Assembly (NCBI RefSeq): GCF_008929045.1
Contig: NZ_VFAH01000004.1
Span: 248,001-312,000, forward strand
Direction of reading: 5' to 3'
Origin: Noviherbaspirillum aerium
Lineage (GTDB): Bacteria; Pseudomonadota; Gammaproteobacteria; Burkholderiales; Burkholderiaceae_D
DNA length: 64,000 bases
A program made the translations under genes and the position numbers. Below the pieces are notes generated by a model, which saw only the letters and a list, made by a program, of their open reading frames with translations, was not told where the DNA came from and did not search any database. This document shows positions 54,281 through 61,960 of the stretch, piece by piece. Within the stretch, counting starts at the first letter, position 1. Each line of letters starts with the position of its first letter.

Positions 54281-54490
54281 TACGCGTCGTTCCGCCGGCT
54301 TTCCGGCACTAAAAAGGTCTTGGAAGGCACATTGGCTCTGCCATGAAGCTGCCGCGATGCTGCCCGTCGGCATGAAATGCGGTGGGAAGGCATTCAAAAA
54401 CCACCTGCCGCATTGAGGCGACTTCTGTCACAGCCATGGCTTGTGCGTGCGAAGCAGTAAATGTAACAAAAACATCTCAACAATGTAGTC

Positions 54491-54523
54491 ACTATAATGG
54501 AAATTGCTTAAGCGCAACTTAAG
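54491..54523 (-). promoter_or_regulatory. PmrA/QseB-type box with -10, ahead of LacI-type gene
   Basis: CTTAAG-TTGCG-CTTAAG (54523-54507), a perfect direct repeat, 10 bp, TATAGT (54496-54491). The predicted start is near 54484, leader about 204 bp. Confidence 0.7.
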
Positions 54524-54746
54524 TTGGCATGCCCAGTTTTCCGGCCGTCCGGACCCCGTGATGTCATTTCGGTGCTGGCGGCGAGTTCCCTTGCGAGGGC
54601 CGTTCCTGATCTGCCGGGTTTGGCTTTTCCGGGCTGCGCGCCTGCAGTTCGGTCGAACTCCTTCCGATCTCATCTGTTTTTCCAGAGGAAGGGAGCCGAT
54701 TGCCAATCCTTTGCCTATGCATCCGGCCCGAAAATAGGTTCGGCCG

Positions 54747-54790
54747 GATCCCCTCACCCCAGCCCTCTCCCAGAGGTAGAGGGTGGGATC
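54747..54790. repeat. REP-like palindrome of the CCCTCACCCC type
   Basis: GGATCCCCTCACCC pairs with GGGTGGGATC, with an inner CCCTCT/AGAGGG stem. This kind of CCCTCACCCCAGCCCTCTCC sequence is a common intergenic repeat in proteobacterial genomes. Confidence 0.6.
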
Positions 54791-55146
54791 ATCGGCCCGG
54801 AAAATGAAACACTTTCCAGGCCGAATCAATAATGACCCGCCTTTATTTTTGCCTTCCCGGTTTTGCCGTGCCTCTTGATGGAAATACAGCGTTCCATGGC
54901 CTGCCCACGCTTCATCCGGGAGTGCAAACAGACGCCAAAAGGCTTGATCGAGAAAAGGGACACGCAGCGCCCCCGAGAGCATCGACACAGCAATATCCGT
55001 CCTCGCTATCGATCTATGTCTAGTGATTGAACCCGGCAAAACTTTATAAGTCGGAACGGAGTGAGATTTGCCCAGATTCATCTTGATGACAGCACGGGGG
55101 CAAGGGGAAGCTGCAGATACGGCGTATTTCAATGGGAGGATTCGCA

Positions 55147-56568
55147 ATGGATGCTGTGATCGATTTCATCAACAAGATCATCTGGGACTACATCCTTATC
55201 TACGGCTTGCTTGCGGTCGGGCTTTTCTTCACCATCCGACTAGGCTTTGTCCAGTTCAGGCTGTTTCCCGAGATGTTTCGCACGGTATTGGGAAGCGGCG
55301 AAAAAGATCGCGCCGGCATTACCCCTTTTCAGGCCCTGTGCACCAGCCTCGCCTCGCGTGTCGGCACCGGGAACATCGCCGGCGTTGCGGTTGCCCTCTA
55401 TCTCGGCGGTCCTGGTGCCGTATTCTGGATGTGGATGGTTGCCTTGCTCGGCATGGCCACAGCGTATGCCGAATCGACGTTGGCCCAGCTGTACAAGATA
55501 CGCAATGAGAATGGCGAATACCGGGGCGGCCCCGCCTTTTACATGGCCAAAGGTCTGAACGCGCCTTGGGCCGGCGCGCTGTTTTCCGTGTCACTGATAC
55601 TTGCTTTCGGACTGGTCTTCAATGCCGTCCAGGCCAATTCAATTGCCGATGCCGTCGAAGGCGCCTTTGACATTCCCAAGCTGTGGGTCGGCATCGGGCT
55701 TGCCGTCGCGACAGCTGCTGTCATCTTCGGCGGCATTCGCCAGGTGGCTCGCGTATCACAGGTGGTCGTGCCCTTCATGGCAGTGTCCTACCTGCTGACG
55801 TCGCTCTACGTGATTCTCACCCATATCACGGAGGTTCCCGCGATCTTCACGCAAATCGTCAGTAGCGCCTTCGGCCTCGATGCGGCGGCCGGAGGAGTAG
55901 CCGGGGCGATGCTCAACGGTGTCAAGCGCGGGCTGTTTTCCAATGAAGCCGGCATGGGCTCTGCCCCCAACATCGCCGCCGTGGCAACACCGGATCCTCA
56001 TCATCCTTCATCGCAGGGCTTGGTTCAGGCGCTTGGCGTGTTCATCGACACGCTGCTCATCTGTACCGCAACGGCACTGATGATCCTGTTGTCAGGGGCG
56101 CTGGTGCCCGGCTCGGACGTCACAGGCACCCCGCTCACCCAGGCCGCGATGCGCGTCCACTTCGGAAGCGCGGGAGAATACTTCGTAGCCATCGCGATCC
56201 TGTTCTTCGCCTTTACTTCCATCATCGGCAATTACACCTACGCGGAAAACGCCATGACTTTCCTTGGCGTCGGCGGTCGAGCCGGCATCATGCTGTTGCG
56301 GCTTGGCGTCGTGCTGATGGTGATATGGGGCGCTTACGAAAGCGTCACCACTGTCTTCAACGCTGCAGACGCGTCGATGGGAATCATGGCAACCATCAAT
56401 ATCGTCGCCATCACCTTGTTGTCCGGAACGGTGTTCAAGCTGACACGCGACTATCAGGCACAGCGCAAGACATCGCGCAAACCCGTTTTTCATGTCCAAG
56501 ATTATCCGGAGCTTGCATCGAAGGTCGACGGCTCGATCTGGACCAGAAATGATGCAGGAGGCCGCTGA
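55147..56568 (+). CDS. Sodium:alanine (amino acid) symporter, AGCS family
   Basis: The 473-residue inner-membrane protein has about eleven helices. TPFQALCTSLASRVGTGNIAGVA (core SLASRVGTGNIAGVA) is the AGCS signature; GVKRGLFSNEAGMGSAPNIAA (core RGLFSNEAGMGSAP) is the second. It should import alanine or glycine with Na+. The ATG at 55147 has GGGAGG eight bases ahead. A Na+-coupled amino-acid importer fits well with the Na+ antiporter and the glycine/serine catabolic operon in the window. Confidence 0.95.
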   Translation: MDAVIDFINKIIWDYILIYGLLAVGLFFTIRLGFVQFRLFPEMFRTVLGSGEKDRAGITPFQALCTSLASRVGTGNIAGVAVALYLGGPGAVFWMWMVALLGMATAYAESTLAQLYKIRNENGEYRGGPAFYMAKGLNAPWAGALFSVSLILAFGLVFNAVQANSIADAVEGAFDIPKLWVGIGLAVATAAVIFGGIRQVARVSQVVVPFMAVSYLLTSLYVILTHITEVPAIFTQIVSSAFGLDAAAGGVAGAMLNGVKRGLFSNEAGMGSAPNIAAVATPDPHHPSSQGLVQALGVFIDTLLICTATALMILLSGALVPGSDVTGTPLTQAAMRVHFGSAGEYFVAIAILFFAFTSIIGNYTYAENAMTFLGVGGRAGIMLLRLGVVLMVIWGAYESVTTVFNAADASMGIMATINIVAITLLSGTVFKLTRDYQAQRKTSRKPVFHVQDYPELASKVDGSIWTRNDAGGR

Positions 56569-56644
56569 TACTGTCCGTCATGCGTCCTTGCTGGTGCGGC
56601 CTTGAAACGTTGAGGCGATGCCGGCCGCCCTTGGGCTGATGCTT

Positions 56645-56687
56645 GAAAAAATCGGCTCATTTGCTTGCGGTGCGCAGCAAATGAGCC
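56645..56687 (-). terminator. Intrinsic terminator after the 71-residue zinc-ribbon-like frame
   Basis: A perfect 12-bp stem GGCTCATTTGCT/AGCAAATGAGCC with a 10-base loop is followed on the minus strand by six T. It stands 34 bp after the stop of the minus-strand frame ending at 56722, and also separates it from the convergent symporter gene. Confidence 0.8.
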
Positions 56688-56721
56688 AAAGGGGATATCT
56701 TCCCAAGAAAGGAACAACTCA

Positions 56722-56937
56722 TCATTCGTACAGGTCCATCAGCTTGACATCAGTTTGACAATGACAACAACCGGAACGGAGTCTGACTGAACGATGAGAC
56801 GGATTGTGAACCAGTAGCCTTATAGGAGCCTTAATCTGCATGCCGGACTCGCGCTCATCATCCGCGGCCAGGAACAGCGCGGCATATACCAGTCCCTGCT
56901 GATTGCAGCTGTCACAGTCGCCGGGAATCAGGCTCAA
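56722..56937 (-). CDS. Small protein with two CxxC pairs (zinc-ribbon-like), unknown
   Basis: A 71-residue frame has CDSC at 8-11 and CCHC at 57-60, the two-pair layout of a zinc ribbon, and ends TDVKLMDLYE. Codon use looks coding and a strong terminator follows directly. The start is weak: TTG at 56937 without a good ribosome site; an ATG at 56841 would drop the first CxxC. Family not recognised. Confidence 0.5.
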   Translation of the reverse strand: MSLIPGDCDSCNQQGLVYAALFLAADDERESGMQIKAPIRLLVHNPSHRSVRLRSGCCHCQTDVKLMDLYE

Positions 56938-57077
56938 GCGGTTCGAAGGCAGTCTGCCCGGTATGCACTGATGGCTACAAGGTTGCGCAGAGTCGCTTTG
57001 CGTGCATTGCGGGTTATGGGGGACAGTCGCCCGATTTCCCTGTTCTCAATTGCTTGGAAGCACACCTGGGTTGAAAA

Positions 57078-57110
57078 TTTAAGATTCACATAAGCTGAAG
57101 ACGTTACAGT
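57078..57110 (+). promoter_or_regulatory. Degenerate PmrA/QseB-type box with -10
   Basis: TTTAAG-ATTCA-CATAAG (57078-57094), 10 bp, TACAGT (57105-57110). One base of the second half-site departs from the pattern. No gene starts within 800 bp downstream. Confidence 0.35.
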
Positions 57111-57672
57111 CGCGCCTTGCTTTTCAATAAAGATCAAGAATATGGTGTGTAATCGATCCCCAAGGCACTTCGCAACTTTGCGCTCTGGCCGCCTGCCCTT
57201 GTCGCAAAGCCGCGGCGCATGCAGGCATTGCGCAGTCCATTGACCGCCGGCTCGCATGTAGCCGCAAGTGGACACATTGGTCCAGTTCGTGTTTCCTTGC
57301 TGACGCTGCAGCCGGCAAGCGTGTTTCAGCCAAGGTACATGCGGCATCCGCAGTACCGGACCTGTCCGCATGCAGGGTTTCATATCACGTCGTTCATTGC
57401 TGATTGACGCATTGAATAATTCGGCTTCCTGTTTCGATATTCCCGTCTTGCCGCTCTTCCTCCTTTCGACGATCCAGCAGGCAGGCCTATCCGGTTAGGC
57501 GGTATCTGCTCAACATCGCGAGCGCTCAGAAGTGGCGTCGAGGAGCAGGTGCGCATGCGTGCGGACTGTACGGACGTACGCTGAGAATCACAGGCCAGGA
57601 GCCGGACCGTGCAGTAGCTTGGCAATGGCAACCCAAAGCGTATTCGGATTGACGGATCAGGAGAGGCCGAGA

Positions 57673-57702
57673 CGATTTTCCTGCACTACCGCAGGAAAAT
57701 CG
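57673..57702. repeat. Perfect 11-bp inverted repeat
   Basis: CGATTTTCCTG and CAGGAAAATCG flank CACTACCG. No T run follows. It lies 250 bp ahead of the BCCT gene, so an operator or RNA hairpin in the leader is possible. Confidence 0.5.
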
Positions 57703-57952
57703 TCCGGGATCATGAATACATTCAAGTTAAATGCGCTCTAACCAGCGCAGCGCACAGCATTGCGGCGCGCGGTTGAACGGATAACGGCAGCTTGCTTCGG
57801 CTCGGACTTAATGCGCTTGCGCAAATACGTCCGCGCGCCTGCGCGCGCGCACGTCGAGGTTCTACTGCATTTTTCCGGCGCGTCTCGCCATGTTCCTCAT
57901 TGGCTGGCATTCACTACGCCTATTCTGTGCAGCCTGGCAGAGGAGTCGGTCG

Positions 57953-59506
57953 ATGCCTTTTCGCATCTTTCCAATCTCAACCAATACTATGCAACAACTC
58001 ATTTCCATCGCATTGATTCTTACGATTGTCGTATGGGGCATTTTCTCGCCGGCCTCGCTGGCCATGGTGTTCGACACGGCGCTGGCTTCCATCACAAAGA
58101 ACTTCGGCTGGCTCTACCTGTGGGTAGTTCTCGCCCTCGTCGTCTTTGCGGTCTATCTCGCATTCAGCCGGTATGGCAATCTGAAACTTGGCAGCGACGA
58201 AGACGAGCCGGAGTTTTCCTTGGGCAGCTGGCTCGCCATGCTATTCGCGGCCGGCATGGGAATCGGCCTCGTTTTCTGGGGCGTGGCCGAACCTGTGTCG
58301 CATTACATCGCGGCGCCGCCCGGACTTTCATCGGCGACTCCCGAGGCCGCCAATGCCGCAATGCGCTACAGCTTCTTCCACTGGGGCATTCATCCATGGG
58401 CGGTCTACAGCATCGTTGCGCTTGCCATCGCCTTCTTTCAATATCGGCGCCAGCGCCCGGCGCTGGTGAGCGCCTCCACCAGTGCGCTGCCATGGCTGCC
58501 ATTACAGCGCTTGTCGGGACTATTCGACATGCTTGCCGTCATTGCGACGGCATTCGGCGTGGCGGCCTCGCTGGGCATGGGAGCGCTGCAGATCAATAGC
58601 GGCCTGCAGACAATGATGGGCCTGGAGATCAGCAAGACCGCCCAGGTCGGCATCATTGTCGTGACGACGGCGCTGTTCGTGGCTTCGGCCACGACCGGCG
58701 TAACCAGGGGTATCAAGTGGCTCTCCAACCTGAACATGCTGGTTGCCGCGGCGCTGACCATGACCGTGTTCCTGCTGGGGCCGACGGTCGCGATCATTGA
58801 CACCCTCACCAACACGCTGGGAAGCTATCTCAGCGAATTCGTGCGCATGAGTCTGCGGATGACGCCGTTCAGGGACAGCAACTGGGTCGGCGGCTGGACC
58901 GTATTCTATTGGGCCTGGTGGGTCTCCTGGTCGCCGTTTGTCGGTCTCTTCATCGCAAGGGTATCGCGCGGACGCACGATCCGGGAATTCATTGTCGGAA
59001 CGGTGCTGCTTCCTTCGCTGCTCGCCTTCATGTGGTTTTCGGTTTTCGGCGGAACGGCCTTGCATATGGAAATCTGGCAGGGTGTCCCCGTTGCCGAAGC
59101 AGTCAAGGGCGACGTTTCCACAGCGCTCTTTACGGTATTTGACGCGATGCCGCTGGGCGCGCTCATGTCAGCGGTCGCGACCTTTCTTGTCCTGGTGTTT
59201 TTCGTGACCTCGGGCGACTCGGCAACGCTGGTGCTTGGCATCATGAGCAGCAAGGGAAATCCAAACCCGTCCGCGAAGGTGAAGGCGGTGTGGGGAGTGC
59301 TGGTGGCGGGCATTGCAATCAGCTTGCTTCTTGCCGGCGGCATCAAGGCCGTGCAGACCGCCACCATTGTTTTTGCATTGCCTTTCACTGCCGTCATCAT
59401 CCTGATGGTGGTATCCCTGTGGCGGGCAATACGGGAAGACTGGCAGGAGGAGCAGCGCAAGGAACGGGAACTGCGCCTTCGTGTGCGCGAACTGATGTCC
59501 CGGTAA
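57953..59506 (+). CDS. BCCT-family transporter (betaine/choline/carnitine type)
   Basis: The 517-residue protein has twelve helices. WLAMLFAAGMGIGLVFWGVAEPVSHY (core AAGMGIGLVFWGVAEP) and GGWTVFYWAWWVSWSPFVG (the Trp-rich BCCT signature) are clear. BCCT proteins import compatible solutes with Na+ or H+; the MGIGL glycine-rich turn fits a Na+/H+-coupled type. The start at 57953 has GAGGAG seven bases ahead; 57989 is an alternative. Charged C-terminal tail (EEQRKERELRLR) may sense osmolality. It adds solute uptake to the trehalose and MscS set. Confidence 0.95.
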   Translation: MPFRIFPISTNTMQQLISIALILTIVVWGIFSPASLAMVFDTALASITKNFGWLYLWVVLALVVFAVYLAFSRYGNLKLGSDEDEPEFSLGSWLAMLFAAGMGIGLVFWGVAEPVSHYIAAPPGLSSATPEAANAAMRYSFFHWGIHPWAVYSIVALAIAFFQYRRQRPALVSASTSALPWLPLQRLSGLFDMLAVIATAFGVAASLGMGALQINSGLQTMMGLEISKTAQVGIIVVTTALFVASATTGVTRGIKWLSNLNMLVAAALTMTVFLLGPTVAIIDTLTNTLGSYLSEFVRMSLRMTPFRDSNWVGGWTVFYWAWWVSWSPFVGLFIARVSRGRTIREFIVGTVLLPSLLAFMWFSVFGGTALHMEIWQGVPVAEAVKGDVSTALFTVFDAMPLGALMSAVATFLVLVFFVTSGDSATLVLGIMSSKGNPNPSAKVKAVWGVLVAGIAISLLLAGGIKAVQTATIVFALPFTAVIILMVVSLWRAIREDWQEEQRKERELRLRVRELMSR

Positions 59507-60158
59507 GTTGAAGACCGCCGTGATGCAACTCCTGGGATGACGAACATCGGCGCATGGCAGGCCGCCGCAGGGCATGAAAAAGACGGTGTCAGGCGCTGCC
59601 CTTGATCCTTCATGGACAGGGGCGCGGCCTGTTTACGGCCCTGAATGCGTGGTTTGTCCCGATCGGACGAGGCATGGCATGGCCTTTGACTTCAGAGTTT
59701 CTGGAGCAGTTTCGGCTTGCGTGTACCGACAATCGCGGACGATTTGCTGCAGTACCAGCTTGTCCGAGGCCCGAGCCTACCCTGCCGCGTTGCCACGCCT
59801 TCTTCTGCATGCCTCCCCGGCCTTACCGGGTTCAGTCAGGCAGAAAGCGCGCTAAAAATACGGCTCCCGAATTTCCTGCTCATGGACAGCAGTGAAATAA
59901 AGTATCTCCTGGGAACTGGTTCGTGCCTCGTGCCGGAGCAATGTGCGGCAACTAGGCGAGGTTGTCGCAAAAAATATTGGAAATGGCGCAAGAAACCTTC
60001 ATGACAAGCTGAACATGGATACAGCTTCTGTTGTCATTGAATCATGGACGTGATTCCTGGCGTTATGCTATTGCCGCATTGGTTACGGCATCGACTTGCA
60101 AGGATGGCATCCGTTAAACCTTTGCACCGATAAGATCAACTTAAAATAAAGAAGAAAC
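59507..60158. other. Intergenic stretch ahead of tamA
   Basis: No supported gene in 652 bp. Short frames here have no ribosome sites. A loose CTTAAA half-site at 60140 lies too close to the tamA start to act as an activator box. Confidence 0.45.
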
Positions 60159-61958
60159 ATGTCGATTTTCCAGAAATGGCGCTCGATCGCCCTGGACAGC
60201 GCCAGACCGATTCTGCTGGCGGCTTGCGCTGCCTGTATCGGATTGCCGGCTTCGGCAGCACCCGCCTACCGGGTGGAACTCGACGCGCCTCGCCCCCTGG
60301 AAGGCCTGCTTCGTGAATTCCTGGACTTGTTCCGCTTTCGCGAACGTGACGACATCAATGACACGCAATTGAATTTCATGGTCGCCACAACCCCCGACCA
60401 GGTCGGTCGCCTGGCAGCGACAGAAGGCTATTTTTCCCCGGTGACGCGAGTCAGGGTGGAGGACGACGCCGGGACGCAGGTCGTGCATGTGTCAGTCGAT
60501 CCCGGGCCTCGCACGCGAGTATCAGCGTTGAATCTCGATGTGACAGGCTCGGCACCGGAACGCTCGCCGGAACAGGTGGAGGCGTTGCGGTCGGCATGGC
60601 CGATGCGGCTAGAAACTCCCTTTCGCCAGGAGACATGGGCGGACGCCAAACAGGGCGGTCTGCAGGTCTTGCAGCAGGAGCGCTATGCCGCCGCCCGCAT
60701 CGCCGAGTCCGAGGCTCGCATTCTTGCGGACAAGCAGCAGGCCGAGCTGAGCGTGACTTATGACAGCGGCCCCGTCTTTACGCTTGGCAATACGGAAGTC
60801 GAAGGCACCGACAGATACCCCGAGAGCATCATCCGCAATGTCAACCCGCTGCGTCCCGGGGAAGAATACCGGGCCGAACGGCTGCTCGAATTCCAGCGCC
60901 AGATTCTGCGCACGCCCTACTTCAGCAACGCCGTTGTCGGCATCGACAATGATCCGGCAAAGGCAGACTTGGCGCCGGTCATGGTGCGCGTCACCGAGTT
61001 TCCCACGCAGCAGATCCGCGGCGGCGTCGGCTATACGACCGATACCGGCGCGCATATTGACGGCCTGTACTCGCATTACAACCTCTTCGGACGTGCCTGG
61101 GTGCTCAATGCCCAGACCCGGATCGAGCAGCGCAGGCAACTCGGCTCGCTGGAGCTTGCCTTGCCGCCGAAGCCGGGAGCCTGGGTTGACAGCGCGCTCG
61201 CCTCGGCCGAACGCACCACGCTCGAAGGCGTGGACTTGCGTACGCGGCGATTCGGCTTGCGCCATTCGCGCAATACCGACAAGCGCGACACCGCATACAC
61301 CATCGATTACTACCGCGATCAGCTGACCCAGCTCAACGGTGCTCCCGTGCCCGCCGACGTCGTGGTCCAGCCCGGCACCCACCAGGCACTCGTCGCCGGT
61401 ATGGGCAAGACCCGCCGCGCAGTGGACAATGCACTGAACCCGCGCAAGGGCCGCATCGTTTCCTGGCAGGCCGGCGTGGCGGTAAAGGGATTGCTCACCG
61501 ACCAGAGCTTTATCCGCCTTTACGGCCGCGGACGCGAGTTTCTCCCCATCGGAAAACGCGATCTGGTGATTCTGCGCGCTGAAATCGGCGCCGTCATCAG
61601 CAAGGGCGGCAATGCGGCCATCCCCGCCTCTCTGCTGTTTCGCGCCGGCGGCACTGAGTCCGTGCGCGGCTACGGTTTTCAGAGCATCGGCAATGAGCGC
61701 AATGGCACCGTCTACCCGACACGCTACATGGCGACCGGGGGCGTCGAATACATTCATTGGCTCAACGAGCAATGGGGCGGCGCGGTCTTCTATGACGTCG
61801 GCATGGCAAGCGACCGCTGGCGCGACCGTTCCCTGTTCCACGGTGTGGGTGTCGGCGCCCGCTGGCGCAGCCCGGTGGGACGGGTCAACGTGGATCTGGC
61901 CTATGGCATCCAGGAGAGTCGCCTGCGGCCTCACCTGTCCCTCGGTGTAGCCTTTTGA
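60159..61958 (+). CDS. tamA: TamA, outer-membrane Omp85-family assembly factor
   Basis: The 599-residue protein has a signal peptide (LLAACAACIGLPASA-A), three POTRA-like repeats to about residue 285 (FTLGNTEVEGTDRYPESIIRNVNPLRPGEEY is the third) and a 16-strand beta-barrel with the Omp85 motif LLFRAGGTESVRGYGFQSIG (core RAGGTESVRGYG). TamA with TamB helps insert outer-membrane proteins and move phospholipids. tamB begins 2 bp after its stop, so they form one operon. Confidence 0.95.
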   Translation: MSIFQKWRSIALDSARPILLAACAACIGLPASAAPAYRVELDAPRPLEGLLREFLDLFRFRERDDINDTQLNFMVATTPDQVGRLAATEGYFSPVTRVRVEDDAGTQVVHVSVDPGPRTRVSALNLDVTGSAPERSPEQVEALRSAWPMRLETPFRQETWADAKQGGLQVLQQERYAAARIAESEARILADKQQAELSVTYDSGPVFTLGNTEVEGTDRYPESIIRNVNPLRPGEEYRAERLLEFQRQILRTPYFSNAVVGIDNDPAKADLAPVMVRVTEFPTQQIRGGVGYTTDTGAHIDGLYSHYNLFGRAWVLNAQTRIEQRRQLGSLELALPPKPGAWVDSALASAERTTLEGVDLRTRRFGLRHSRNTDKRDTAYTIDYYRDQLTQLNGAPVPADVVVQPGTHQALVAGMGKTRRAVDNALNPRKGRIVSWQAGVAVKGLLTDQSFIRLYGRGREFLPIGKRDLVILRAEIGAVISKGGNAAIPASLLFRAGGTESVRGYGFQSIGNERNGTVYPTRYMATGGVEYIHWLNEQWGGAVFYDVGMASDRWRDRSLFHGVGVGARWRSPVGRVNVDLAYGIQESRLRPHLSLGVAF

Positions 61959-61960
61959 GT

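Larger units (their letters stand above)
54281..55146. other. Intergenic region between lacI-type gene and AGCS symporter
   Basis: This 866-bp region holds the box at 54491-54523 and a palindromic repeat at 54747-54790. No supported gene. Promoter elements for the symporter were not recognised. Confidence 0.5.
56938..57952. other. One-kilobase stretch without a recognisable gene
   Basis: Several overlapping short frames lack ribosome sites and motifs. The stretch contains a degenerate box promoter (57078-57110) facing right and a perfect inverted repeat (57673-57702). It may hold an unrecognised RNA or a decayed gene. Confidence 0.45.

Noticed and set aside
56819-56835. CTTATA-GGAGC-CTTAAT, a weak box on either strand
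   Set aside because: It lies inside the 71-residue zinc-ribbon-like frame and the first half-site is poor; more likely coding sequence.
60129-60145. GATAAG-ATCAA-CTTAAA ahead of tamA
   Set aside because: Both half-sites deviate and the -10 position would fall on the ribosome-binding region of tamA.
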